Positions 26,083 to 34,911 of a DNA stretch of 64,000 nucleotides are shown piece by piece. Both the position numbers and the translations under genes were made by a program. The stretch covers positions 62,001-126,000 of the forward strand of contig NZ_OMPD01000013.1 of the NCBI RefSeq assembly GCF_900312745.1, written 5' to 3'. Origin of the DNA: Aquimarina sp. AU58. GTDB lineage: Bacteria > Bacteroidota > Bacteroidia > Flavobacteriales > Flavobacteriaceae. Under the pieces are notes generated by a model that ran no database searches, had not been told where the DNA came from, and saw nothing but the letters and a program-made list of their open reading frames with translations. Every line of letters starts with the position of its first letter. The first letter of the stretch is position 1.

Positions 26083-26754
26083 CTATTTCTTACCTTTTAC
26101 AATAATTACAATTTCGCCTTTTGGAGGCTTATTTTCAAAATGCTTTATGACTTCTGCTGTGGTTCCTCGTATAGTTTCTTCGTGAAGTTTACTTAGTTCT
26201 CGTGATACCGAAACTTGTCGATCTGCATCAAAATAGGTTGCAAAATCTCTTAATGTCTTAATCAATTTGTGAGGAGATTCATAAAACACCATCGTTCTGG
26301 ATTCTTCGGATAAAAATTTTAATCTGGTTTGCCTTCCTTTTTTTACGGGTAGAAACCCTTCAAAGATAAATTTATCATTAGGTAAACCACTATTAACTAA
26401 AGCCGGCACAAAAGCCGTTGCTCCGGGAAGACATTCCACCGCTACTCCTTGCTCTACACATGCTCTGGTGAGTAAAAATCCAGGGTCACTTATTGCAGGA
26501 GTACCGGCATCACTTATTAAGGCAATAGTTTCTCCAGCACTTAATTTTTGAATAATACGATCCACCATTTTATGCTCATTATGCATATGGTGACTTTGCA
26601 TAGGAGTTGTTATCTCAAAATGCTTCAACAATTTTCCACTGGTTCGGGTATCTTCGGCTAATATCAAATCTGCCGCCTTAAGAACTTTTATAGCTCTAAA
26701 AGTCATATCATCAAGATTCCCAATTGGTGTAGGTACGAGGTATAATTTTGACAT
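26083..26754 (-). CDS. rsmI: 16S rRNA (cytidine(1402)-2'-O)-methyltransferase
   Basis: Methylates the ribose of C1402 in 16S rRNA. The 223-residue SAM-binding methyltransferase of the tetrapyrrole fold begins MSKLYLVPTPIGNLDDMTFRA, then AEDTRTSGKLL, LISDAGTPAISDPG, ECLPGATAFVPALVNSGLPNDKFI read as two halves, FYESPHKLIKTL, and PPKGEIVIIVKGK. Shorter than E. coli RsmI (about 286 residues) because the C-terminal extension is missing, usual in this phylum. It starts in the stop codon of the DoxX gene (1-base overlap). Confidence 0.95.
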   Translation of the reverse strand: MSKLYLVPTPIGNLDDMTFRAIKVLKAADLILAEDTRTSGKLLKHFEITTPMQSHHMHNEHKMVDRIIQKLSAGETIALISDAGTPAISDPGFLLTRACVEQGVAVECLPGATAFVPALVNSGLPNDKFIFEGFLPVKKGRQTRLKFLSEESRTMVFYESPHKLIKTLRDFATYFDADRQVSVSRELSKLHEETIRGTTAEVIKHFENKPPKGEIVIIVKGKK

Positions 26755-27098
26755 TAAGGTCTTATTTTTTTACCAATAGCGTAGGAAACGATAAGGATTA
26801 AAATTGCATATACCGATAATCCTATGGGGTGCTCTGCATGATAATGTGCTAAAGTAGCCAATACCAAATCAAAGAAGAAGCCTGCATATGCCCACTCTTT
26901 GAGCCATTTTATTTTATTTGTTAGAATAGCTGTTATCCCTAATACTTTTGCTACTGCCAGTGGGATTACGATATATGTAGGGTAATTAAAACTTTCGAAA
27001 AAACCTTTTACCATTTCAGTTTTAAAAAAATACATCTGGGCAGAATACAGCATTATAACGCATAAAGCAATCGTGGCAATCCAATATATAATTTTCAT
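26754..27098 (-). CDS. DoxX-like membrane protein, 114 residues
   Basis: A four-helix membrane protein of the DoxX family. Hydrophobic segments are near residues 3-19, 40-58, 69-86 and 93-110. The sequence YPTYIVIPLAVAKVLGITAI is typical. Role poorly known. Overlaps rsmI's ATG by one base and follows the 275-residue gene by 9 bases, so the three are an operon. A second DoxX-like gene is at 34348. Confidence 0.8.
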   Translation of the reverse strand: MKIIYWIATIALCVIMLYSAQMYFFKTEMVKGFFESFNYPTYIVIPLAVAKVLGITAILTNKIKWLKEWAYAGFFFDLVLATLAHYHAEHPIGLSVYAILILIVSYAIGKKIRP

Positions 27099-27107
27099 AA
27101 TCTTTAT

Positions 27108-27935
27108 TTAGTGATCAAATTTACTAAGAACAATATCCATAAAACGCTCTTCATACTCTTCTTTACCTTCCCAATTTTGATAATCGGGCTTTATCATAGT
27201 TGTGATAAATTCTTCTGCTTCACTTTTACCTCTTAATGTATTTAATTGGGATAATACACGATTATAATCGGGAGCACTCCCTCCAAAAAGGTATTTTATA
27301 AATGCTAAACGATCATTAAGACCAATATGAATTTCTTTTCTTAATTGATCATTAAGAGATTTAGGTCGATCATTGGCATCTGATATATCTTCTACAGTTG
27401 GAGTAACATTCTCCTTATCATTTTTTTCATATGTTGATTGAGGAGGGATCGAATCTGAAAAAGAAACCGGTTCTTCTGTTACTTTACTACTTGCAGGTAC
27501 AAAAAGATCTTCGGTAACTCTCGCATTAATTTCTTCAATAATAATCTCGGGCTTATTTTCTATAGTATCAACACTATCCTCTTTTTGTTCCTGATCACTC
27601 TTTGGCGAAGAAAATTGTTCGGGGATAGATTCTTGTTTTTTATCAGAAATTGGTTTGGGATCAATAATCGCTTTGATTTTTTGCCTTACTTTTTTTAATT
27701 CGTCTGATTCATTTGATGTATCAGAGGTATCTGGTTCATTAGTATCCAGGGCTTCTTTAATCTGACCAATAGTAGGCTGTGGCCCTGCAAAATGAGATTC
27801 AGAAAAATTAAGAATAGTTAACTTTTCATATAACTCACGGGCTTCTTCCTGTAACTGAGATAAGGTAGTCTTATCCTTAAGTTGTAATATTCTATGGGCA
27901 ATACTTATAAGTTCCGCTTCCAATTTCTTCTTCAT
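27108..27935 (-). CDS. Hypothetical cytoplasmic protein, 275 residues
   Basis: Not recognised beyond being a flavobacterial type of protein. It has an N-terminal helical domain (1-75, AELISIAHRILQLKDKTTLS), a long acidic, low-complexity middle (about 80-185, rich in Glu, Asp, Ser, Pro) and a well-folded C-terminal domain (190-275) with LRKEIHIGLNDRLAFIKYLF and PDYQNWEGKEEYEERFM. The disordered linker between two folded ends suggests an adaptor. First gene of the rsmI operon. Confidence 0.7.
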   Translation of the reverse strand: MKKKLEAELISIAHRILQLKDKTTLSQLQEEARELYEKLTILNFSESHFAGPQPTIGQIKEALDTNEPDTSDTSNESDELKKVRQKIKAIIDPKPISDKKQESIPEQFSSPKSDQEQKEDSVDTIENKPEIIIEEINARVTEDLFVPASSKVTEEPVSFSDSIPPQSTYEKNDKENVTPTVEDISDANDRPKSLNDQLRKEIHIGLNDRLAFIKYLFGGSAPDYNRVLSQLNTLRGKSEAEEFITTMIKPDYQNWEGKEEYEERFMDIVLSKFDH

Positions 27936-28040
27936 AACTTTCTTATTCGTTTACAATACTGCTTTTTGTTTTTTAATAAATTTACCTCATCTTTAGAGTA
28001 AGGAGAAGGGATTTCTTTAATTGATGCTGAAAAATACAAA

Positions 28041-28688
28041 ATGTTTCTCGAAAATACGGTAAATCATAAAGAGCAATTTGGGTGGATAGAAGTAATCTGT
28101 GGTTCTATGTTTTCGGGTAAAACCGAAGAATTGATTCGCAGATTAAAACGTGCACAATTTGCCAAACAAAATGTTGAAATTTTTAAACCTGCAATTGATG
28201 TTAGGTATAACGATGAAATGGTAGTCTCTCATGACGCTAATGAGATTCGTTCTACTCCTGTTCCTGCAGCAGCTAATATTAGAATTCTTGCCGATACCTG
28301 TGATGTTGTTGGCATCGATGAAGCACAATTCTTTGATGATGAAATTGTATCGGTCTGCAATGATTTGGCGAATAAAGGAATTCGCGTTATCGTTGCTGGA
28401 TTAGATATGGATTTTAAAGGAAATCCTTTTGGGCCAATGCCCGCATTGATGGCTACAGCAGAATATGTAACCAAAGTACATGCTGTTTGTACCAGGACAG
28501 GAAATCTTGCTCAGTTTAGTTATAGAAAATCGACTAAAGATGATTTGGTTTTATTAGGAGAAACAGATGAGTATGAACCTTTAAGTCGAGCTGCATATTA
28601 TAAAGCCATGCTGAAAGAAAAAGTAAATCAAATGGAGGTTAAAGATCCTAAAGAAGTATCAAAAAAAACTGAAAAAACTGATGAGTAG
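28041..28688 (+). CDS. tdk: Thymidine kinase
   Basis: Phosphorylates thymidine for DNA synthesis salvage. The 215-residue protein has the P-loop [15 protein letters not shown] (about 20-34), DEAQFFDDE with the general-base Glu, and the lasso region [18 protein letters not shown]. The zinc-binding Cys pairs of E. coli Tdk are missing: one Cys only in the lasso, and none partner it. This suggests a zinc-free lasso. Its last 8 bases overlap alr. Confidence 0.95.
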   Translation: MFLENTVNHKEQFGWIEVICGSMFSGKTEELIRRLKRAQFAKQNVEIFKPAIDVRYNDEMVVSHDANEIRSTPVPAAANIRILADTCDVVGIDEAQFFDDEIVSVCNDLANKGIRVIVAGLDMDFKGNPFGPMPALMATAEYVTKVHAVCTRTGNLAQFSYRKSTKDDLVLLGETDEYEPLSRAAYYKAMLKEKVNQMEVKDPKEVSKKTEKTDE

Positions 28689-29793
28689 CGTAAAAGAAAC
28701 CGTTTTGCAGATCAACCTGGCTCATCTTACTCATAATTTTAATTATTTAAAAAGCAAGGTTAACTCTAATGTTAAAATCTTAGCTGTAGTAAAAGCTTCG
28801 GGATATGGTAGTGATGCTTCTGTAATTGCAAAACACTTAGAAAAAATAGGAGCCGATTATTTTGCCGTTGCTTATGTATCAGAAGGTATTGCACTTCGAG
28901 AATCAGGAATAAAAACTCCTATTCTGGTATTGCACCCACAGCCTATAAATTTTCAAAAATTAATCGAATATCAATTAGAGCCTAGTCTATATAGCTTAAG
29001 AGTTCTCAAAACATTTATAACAACAGCTACTACTTTGGGTCAAAAAGAGTATCCGGTTCATATCAAATTCAATACAGGGTTAAACCGAATCGGTTTTTGG
29101 GAAAATGATATTGACCATATTATTGAAAATCTCAATACAACTGAAGCAATTAAAGTAGTTGCTCTTCTTTCTCATTTGGCGGCTAGTGAAGATGCTTCAG
29201 AAAGAGATTTTACGATACAACAGATCAATTCTTTTAATGAAATTGCTAATCATATGATTGATAAGTTAGGGTACACGCCCATACTTCATCAATCTAATAC
29301 CTCTGGGATTCTTAATTATCCCGAAGCACATTTTGGTATGGTAAGAGCCGGGATAGGATTGTATGGATACGGAAACGATGCAAAATACGATGCTGCATTA
29401 AAACCTGTGGCAGGATTAAAATCGGTAATCTCGCAAATTCATGAGTTAGAACCCGGAGAATCATTAGGGTATAACCGAGCATTCATTGCTTCAGAATTTA
29501 CAAAAACCGCTACCATACCTATCGGGCACGCCGATGGGATTAGCAGACAGTATGGAAATAAAAAAGGATTTGTAACCATACATAATAAAAAAGCTTATGT
29601 TATTGGTAATGTATGTATGGATATGATCATGGTAGACGTTACCCATATTGATTGTAAAGAAGGAGATGAAGTGGTTATTTTTGATGCAGATTCGAGTGCA
29701 GCCACAGTAGCCGAAAATTCTGGAACAATCTCTTATGAACTACTTACTGCAATTTCTCCTAGGGTAAAACGTGTTGTTGTCGACGATAATTGA
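28681..29793 (+). CDS. alr: Alanine racemase
   Basis: Makes D-alanine for peptidoglycan. The 370-residue PLP enzyme has Lys38 in [11 protein letters not shown] as the Schiff-base residue (usual motif VKANAYGHG, so the asparagine is Ser here), [13 protein letters not shown], a GYNRAFIA stretch for the second catalytic Tyr region, and PIGHADGI. Overlaps tdk by 8 bases and so is translationally coupled with it. Confidence 0.95.
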   Translation: MSSVKETVLQINLAHLTHNFNYLKSKVNSNVKILAVVKASGYGSDASVIAKHLEKIGADYFAVAYVSEGIALRESGIKTPILVLHPQPINFQKLIEYQLEPSLYSLRVLKTFITTATTLGQKEYPVHIKFNTGLNRIGFWENDIDHIIENLNTTEAIKVVALLSHLAASEDASERDFTIQQINSFNEIANHMIDKLGYTPILHQSNTSGILNYPEAHFGMVRAGIGLYGYGNDAKYDAALKPVAGLKSVISQIHELEPGESLGYNRAFIASEFTKTATIPIGHADGISRQYGNKKGFVTIHNKKAYVIGNVCMDMIMVDVTHIDCKEGDEVVIFDADSSAATVAENSGTISYELLTAISPRVKRVVVDDN

Positions 29794-29894
29794 TTTTTAA
29801 CGAAAAACGAAATGTATTAGACAGAACCATTCTTATAATTATTTTAATTTTTCGTTAAATTAGTGCATTACTAACTATCTAAATAAAATTAATT

Positions 29895-30311
29895 ATGGGG
29901 TTTTTTAAAGATTTTAAATCTTTCTTACTAAAAGGAGACATCGTTGCGCTAGCTACTGCTGTTGTAATCGGCGGTGCATTTAATAAAATTGTTGGTTCTG
30001 CAGTAGCAGATATCATAATGCCTATTGTTGGTGTTATAACTGGTGGAACAGATTTTACTCAAAAGTTTATTGCTCTCGATGGTGGAGAATATGCTACTCT
30101 TGCTGCTGCTCAAGAAGCAGGTGCTGCTGTTATGACCTATGGTAACCTGATACAGGCAATAATTAATTTTATTATTGTAGGTTTATTTATCTTTATGGTA
30201 CTTAAAGCATATGAAAAATCTAAAAAGAAAGAAGAAGAAGCTCCCGCAGCACCAGCCGGACCAACTCAAGAAGAGTTATTAGCAGAGATACGAGATTTAT
30301 TAAAAAAATAA
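29895..30311 (+). CDS. mscL: Large-conductance mechanosensitive channel
   Basis: Stretch-gated channel that releases solutes in hypo-osmotic shock. The 138-residue protein has [20 protein letters not shown] (TM1, about 12-31), [15 protein letters not shown], a second helix [15 protein letters not shown], and a charged C-terminal helix ending [13 protein letters not shown]. The periplasmic loop contains an Ala-rich stretch. Followed by a terminator. Confidence 0.96.
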   Translation: MGFFKDFKSFLLKGDIVALATAVVIGGAFNKIVGSAVADIIMPIVGVITGGTDFTQKFIALDGGEYATLAAAQEAGAAVMTYGNLIQAIINFIIVGLFIFMVLKAYEKSKKKEEEAPAAPAGPTQEELLAEIRDLLKK

Positions 30312-30373
30312 AATGCTCAATAATATACCGAATTATCTATAGCTACCGCTATACTACATATTCTAACACACTA

Positions 30374-30403
30374 AACCGCCCAAATTAAGGGCGGTTCTTT
30401 TTT
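30374..30403 (+). terminator. Intrinsic terminator after mscL
   Basis: AACCGCCC and GGGCGGTT form an 8-bp stem around AAATTAA, then C and a run of T. Confidence 0.85.
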
Positions 30404-30548
30404 ACACGTTGTTATATAATAAACAAATAGTATAAATTTCTACATTTTCGACATAAATGCTTGTCGTCTAGGAAATATTCCTCAAATTTGTATGAAATTA
30501 AAAAGTGTATGACTTTCGCTATGCGAAAATGAAAACAAATATAAACTG

Positions 30549-31541
30549 ATGAAAGTAGCTGTAGTAGGTGCTACCGGTCTGGTAGGAACCGTAATGTTAA
30601 AAGTATTAGAAGAAAGAAATTTTCCGGTAACAGAATTAATTCCTGTAGCGTCAGAACGATCTATTGGGAAACAAATTTCATATAAAGGCAAGGAGTTTTC
30701 TGTAGTAGGACTTGCTACTGCCATAGAAATGAAACCAGATGTTGCCTTATTCTCTGCTGGAGGAAGTACTTCTCAAGAATGGGCTCCAAAATTTGCAGAA
30801 GCAGGAATAACTGTTATCGATAACTCGTCTGCATGGAGAATGGATCCTACAAAAAAACTAGTTGTTCCAGAAATCAATGCTAAATCATTGACCAAAGAAG
30901 ATAAAATTATTGCTAATCCTAATTGTTCTACTATACAATTGGTTATGGCTTTGGGTCCATTACATGATAAATATAAGATAAACCGTGCTGTGATTTCTAC
31001 GTACCAATCTATAACAGGTACCGGAGTAAAAGCAGTACAGCAATTAGAAAATGAATATGCTGGTGAAAAAGGAGAAATGGCATATCCATATCCTATTCAC
31101 CGTAATGCCATCCCGCACTGTGATGTGTTTCAGGAAAACGGATATACCAAAGAAGAGATGAAATTGGTAAACGAAACTCAAAAAATTCTTGATGACCGTA
31201 CTATTGCAGTAACAGCAACAGCAATTCGTATTCCTGTAGTTGGTGGGCATAGTGAGAGTGTAAATCTCGAATTTGATAGTGATTTCAATGAAAACGAAAT
31301 ACGACAACTTCTAAACGAAACCTCTGGAGTTACTGTACAGGATAATCCTGATACCAATACGTATCCTATGCCAATCTATGCCGAAGGCAAAAACGATGTT
31401 TTTGTAGGTAGAATTAGAAGAGATCACTCTAGGGAGAATGCTCTTAATATGTGGATAGTATCAGATAATCTACGTAAAGGAGCTGCTACTAATGCAGTGC
31501 AGATAGGAGAATACCTAGTTGAAAATGAACTTATAGGGTAG
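30549..31541 (+). CDS. asd: Aspartate-semialdehyde dehydrogenase
   Basis: NADPH-dependent step from aspartyl phosphate to the semialdehyde, feeding lysine/diaminopimelate, threonine and methionine. The 330-residue protein has AVVGATGLVGTVMLKVL (nucleotide binding), FSAGGSTSQEW, the active-site Cys126 in NPNCSTIQLVMALGPLH, and VGGHSESVNLEF with the base His. Length is normal. A convergent terminator follows. Confidence 0.97.
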   Translation: MKVAVVGATGLVGTVMLKVLEERNFPVTELIPVASERSIGKQISYKGKEFSVVGLATAIEMKPDVALFSAGGSTSQEWAPKFAEAGITVIDNSSAWRMDPTKKLVVPEINAKSLTKEDKIIANPNCSTIQLVMALGPLHDKYKINRAVISTYQSITGTGVKAVQQLENEYAGEKGEMAYPYPIHRNAIPHCDVFQENGYTKEEMKLVNETQKILDDRTIAVTATAIRIPVVGGHSESVNLEFDSDFNENEIRQLLNETSGVTVQDNPDTNTYPMPIYAEGKNDVFVGRIRRDHSRENALNMWIVSDNLRKGAATNAVQIGEYLVENELIG

Positions 31542-31561
31542 TCTATCCTAACAATAGTATT

Positions 31562-31600
31562 AAAAAACCCTTGCTTTCTGAATATAAGCAAGGGTTTTTT
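31562..31600. terminator. Bidirectional terminator between asd and the M14 gene
   Basis: AAAAAACCCTTGCT and AGCAAGGGTTTTTT are perfect arms with poly-T on both sides of a short loop, placed between convergent genes. Confidence 0.85.
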
Positions 31601-31620
31601 TAGTTAATCATGATAATTTT

Positions 31621-34167
31621 TCATTCTCTTACTTTAGGCACAGATATATGATTTCCTAAAAACAATGCATTCAAAAACAGACGATTGGTGCCATACCAAG
31701 AACCTCTAAAATTGGGATTATCAGCAAATAGAATTACACGTCCACTACCTAATTTACTTACAATTAACGAAGCCGAAGGTTTTAAGTAATTTTCATAGTT
31801 ATCAGCAGAAATATAACCATCTATATGTGCGTTTTCTGTATACTTGGCAATCGTAGAATATGGATTTTTACTGGGGGCAATAAACACCTCATTATTTTTA
31901 TATACCGGAAGAGAAGTATCACGATACCCAAAACCTAAAGGATGAGTGATATCCAGATCAACTTCAAAAATAGCACCTCCCAGACGCTCACGACCAATAT
32001 GCTCTCCTGCATCAACATAAGGTAATCGTTTTATTTCTTTACTTTTTATTGTATCCTTTGGTTTTTTGGTAAGTTTCTCTTTTACAATTTTCTTATCAAT
32101 CGCCCATTTTGAAGCTCTAGCAATAGTAACCAAGGTATTTCCTTGTGATACCCAATCTTTTATTTTTTTCTGACGAAGAGAATCTAATGTATTATATCTT
32201 CCCGAAACCATAACCAATACATTATATTTTTTTAAAGGTACATTGCCAAAATCACTAATTTGTAATTTTGTTATAGGCATATGCACTCGTGTGTCCAGCA
32301 AATGCCATACCTCTCCCGCTTCATAAGAACTAACGCCTTTACCAACCAATAATAATGCTTTTGGTTTATCCAACTTCTGAAAATTCCTGCTCCCTAAATC
32401 AATTCCTGATACGCTAAAACCAGAATCTACTGAATATATGGGCACATCATATGTATCCTGTGCTTCTTTAATGATTGCATAAACCTCGTCATTGGTTTTC
32501 TTCTGCTTACTTACCGGTACCATCACACTACCATAATTAAAGCTTTTATTTCCTTCTGAAGTTATACTACTAAAAGGTTTAAATGCTGAAGCTACTTTTA
32601 ATCCTTTAGACTGCATAAAATATAAAGCTGCCGGGGCATTATAATCATCCCAATCCATGATATATGCATAGTCAGATTTTGATACTTTTGAAACATTCAC
32701 CAGTCCATCTGTTGAGAGAATTTCCTCGCTTATATCAGCAGATTTTAAGCCTTTATATTTCATATTATAAAAATTGGCTATACTCCAGGCCGACGCATCA
32801 TAAAACACACTATCACGATACTTATTATAGGTTTCAAAAATCGTTTGTACCATACGCTGTTGAGGCTGCTTTACAGGCACAACAAAACGCGATCCTTTTT
32901 TATAAACCTTTATATGATGAAGTAATAGTTTATCTATAAAAGCTTTATTTCTATTATGATCATATGCATCACCAAACTCATACGCCTCATTTCCTTTTTT
33001 GAAAGTACCACTAACCGCCGATTTAAAAAAGTCTTGTTGATATTTACGAAGTTTGCTCTTATTATCAACCGCAGCTTTAACAGTAGCAATACTAGATATA
33101 TACTGATTACGAATCGTAAATGGAAACGATATGGTTCCATAATCTGTATCCTGTAAATGCCCGCGAGAGCTAGCTTGCTCAAACAATAGTGCTAATGCTC
33201 CTTGTAAATCGGGATACGAAGAACCATATCCAGGATAGGTGCCATCAAAAGCTTCTTTGGTAAAATAAAATGAGCCAATATTATCCAAAGCTTTAGAAAA
33301 ATACGGAGCAAACAAATTGTTTAGATCCTCATAATTCTCTTTAGGCATAATAGGATCCTGAGAACCAATGGGTTTCATAGGTTCAAAAAAATAGGTGCTA
33401 TTCGTTCCCATTTCATGAAAGTCGGTCACCACATTAGGATACCACTCATGATACCATTGTAATTTTCCTCGACTCTCTGGATTAATCCCTAGCAACCAAT
33501 CACGATTAAGATCAAACCAATAATGGTTAGTACGTCCCCGAGGCCACATTTCGTTATGCTCTGCATCATAATTATCACTTACCAAAGGAGTTCCTCTAAA
33601 TTGGTTTGCCCATTGCGTATGTCTGTCACGCCCATCTGGATTGATTGTCGGATCAATAAATATTACAGCATTTTCTATATAATTTTTCACTTCTGCACTA
33701 GTAGATGCCACCAATGTATATGCTGTTAACATAGCAGCTTCTGAACTAGAAGGTTCATTACCATGTACATTATATCCTAATTGAACAAAAATTGGTACTG
33801 CATCATAGTTAGTAGGTGTCTCAAAAGGATTGGTAAATGCCAAATGCTGTTGTTTTAGTACAGAAAGCTTATTTAGGTTTTCTGGAGTAGAAATAGTAAG
33901 TATTACTAATTTTCTGTTTTCATGAGTTTTTCCATAGCTAGTGATCGTTGCCCGATCAGAAGTTTGTGCAAGTTTAATAAAATATGCTACAATTTGATCA
34001 TGGCGCGTATGCTGCTGTCCAATAGGATATCCAAGAAATTCTTCGGGTGAAGGGATTTCTGAATTAAAAGGTGCTTTGTCTTTAAGAAAATAATCCTGCG
34101 CAGTAGCAGAAAAAACAGAGAATACACAAACCAAAAAGTTGATTTTTAGCAAGTTAATTAGTTTCAT
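31621..34167 (-). CDS. M14-family zinc carboxypeptidase, secreted
   Basis: An 848-residue exported peptidase: signal peptide MKLINLLKINFLVCVFSVFS-ATA. The M14 domain (about 45-375) has HGNEPSSSE with zinc ligands His135 and Glu138, and TDFHEMG with His251 as third ligand. The family's catalytic Glu is expected further on, near the FEQASSRGH stretch, where Glu is visible. The C-terminal half (about 400-848) looks like the extra domain of large Bacteroidota members, with a glutamine-amidotransferase-like strand pattern (YNVLVMVSGRY). It would act in the periplasm or outside on peptides. Confidence 0.9.
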   Translation of the reverse strand: MKLINLLKINFLVCVFSVFSATAQDYFLKDKAPFNSEIPSPEEFLGYPIGQQHTRHDQIVAYFIKLAQTSDRATITSYGKTHENRKLVILTISTPENLNKLSVLKQQHLAFTNPFETPTNYDAVPIFVQLGYNVHGNEPSSSEAAMLTAYTLVASTSAEVKNYIENAVIFIDPTINPDGRDRHTQWANQFRGTPLVSDNYDAEHNEMWPRGRTNHYWFDLNRDWLLGINPESRGKLQWYHEWYPNVVTDFHEMGTNSTYFFEPMKPIGSQDPIMPKENYEDLNNLFAPYFSKALDNIGSFYFTKEAFDGTYPGYGSSYPDLQGALALLFEQASSRGHLQDTDYGTISFPFTIRNQYISSIATVKAAVDNKSKLRKYQQDFFKSAVSGTFKKGNEAYEFGDAYDHNRNKAFIDKLLLHHIKVYKKGSRFVVPVKQPQQRMVQTIFETYNKYRDSVFYDASAWSIANFYNMKYKGLKSADISEEILSTDGLVNVSKVSKSDYAYIMDWDDYNAPAALYFMQSKGLKVASAFKPFSSITSEGNKSFNYGSVMVPVSKQKKTNDEVYAIIKEAQDTYDVPIYSVDSGFSVSGIDLGSRNFQKLDKPKALLLVGKGVSSYEAGEVWHLLDTRVHMPITKLQISDFGNVPLKKYNVLVMVSGRYNTLDSLRQKKIKDWVSQGNTLVTIARASKWAIDKKIVKEKLTKKPKDTIKSKEIKRLPYVDAGEHIGRERLGGAIFEVDLDITHPLGFGYRDTSLPVYKNNEVFIAPSKNPYSTIAKYTENAHIDGYISADNYENYLKPSASLIVSKLGSGRVILFADNPNFRGSWYGTNRLFLNALFLGNHISVPKVRE

Positions 34168-34347
34168 TAGTTTTTAGATTAAATAGATTAGCCACATAAA
34201 AATAATTGAAGTCACTTATAATAAAGAGACAGATCAATGTATAATCTCGAAAGGTATTTTTTTAACTCTGGTTTTCCTTGATATTTGTAAGGTTTTTAAC
34301 ATTTCTCCCTCTAATACAGCAATTTAATCCCTTAAAAAATATTAAAA

Positions 34348-34716
34348 ATGAATAAATTGATTTTAATCTTAAGAATACTATTGGGAGCAATGTTAGTCGT
34401 TTTTGGAAGTAATAAATTTTTTGAATTCATGCCTGCTTTTGAATTTGCCAATCCCAATGCTGGTATTTTTTTTGGTGCATTAGCCAATAGTTATGTACTA
34501 AAAGTAGTAGGAATCATCGAAGTGATTGTTGGACTTTTGCTTCTTACAAATAAAGCCATTCCCTTTGCCTTGATATTATTAGCCCCTATTTCTGTAAATA
34601 TTATTTTGTTTCATGCCACATTAGATCCTGCCAACATTGGTCCCGGAGCGTTAGTTTTCCTTATAAATGCTTTTTTAATATTTAAATATTGGGACAAGTA
34701 TAAAACACTTTTCTAA
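34348..34716 (+). CDS. DoxX-like membrane protein, 122 residues
   Basis: Four hydrophobic segments: ILRILLGAMLVVFGSNKFFEF at the start (read as two parts), YVLKVVGIIEVIVGLLLL, IPFALILLAPISVNIILF and GALVFLINAFLIFKYW. Conserved-looking motif GSNKFF fits DoxX members. Function poorly known. It precedes a structured intergenic region and the prolyl oligopeptidase. Confidence 0.8.
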   Translation: MNKLILILRILLGAMLVVFGSNKFFEFMPAFEFANPNAGIFFGALANSYVLKVVGIIEVIVGLLLLTNKAIPFALILLAPISVNIILFHATLDPANIGPGALVFLINAFLIFKYWDKYKTLF

Positions 34717-34749
34717 AACCAAAATTTTTCGTTTCTTACAGAAAATTCT

Positions 34750-34848
34750 GACTGCTCCTACATATTAATCCTACATAGTGCTATACCCCAAAGCAATATG
34801 GTAGAAACCTTACTTTCTTTACAGGTTAATTGCGGAGCAGTCTTTTTT
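34750..34848 (+). ncRNA. Candidate structured RNA or long-loop terminator
   Basis: GACTGCTCC (34750-34758) pairs perfectly with GGAGCAGTC (34834-34842), closing a 75-base loop, and six T follow. Inside, CTATACC / GGTAG and AACCT / AGGTT could form two more stems, giving a three-way junction. It ends before the promoter box of the next gene. Confidence 0.35.
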
Positions 34849-34883
34849 ATATTTTCTTTAGCATTTATACCCACATCTTTTGA

Positions 34884-34891
34884 TAGATTTG
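34884..34891 (+). promoter_or_regulatory. -7 promoter box of the prolyl oligopeptidase gene
   Basis: TAGATTTG fits TAnnTTTG and lies 20 bases before the chosen ATG. Confidence 0.6.
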
Positions 34892-34911
34892 TGAATCTAA
34901 CGCATTACATC

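Noticed and set aside
34798-34911. A longer N terminus of the prolyl oligopeptidase
   Set aside because: It would run through a good promoter box and a structured region, and would hide the lipoprotein signal that begins at 34912.
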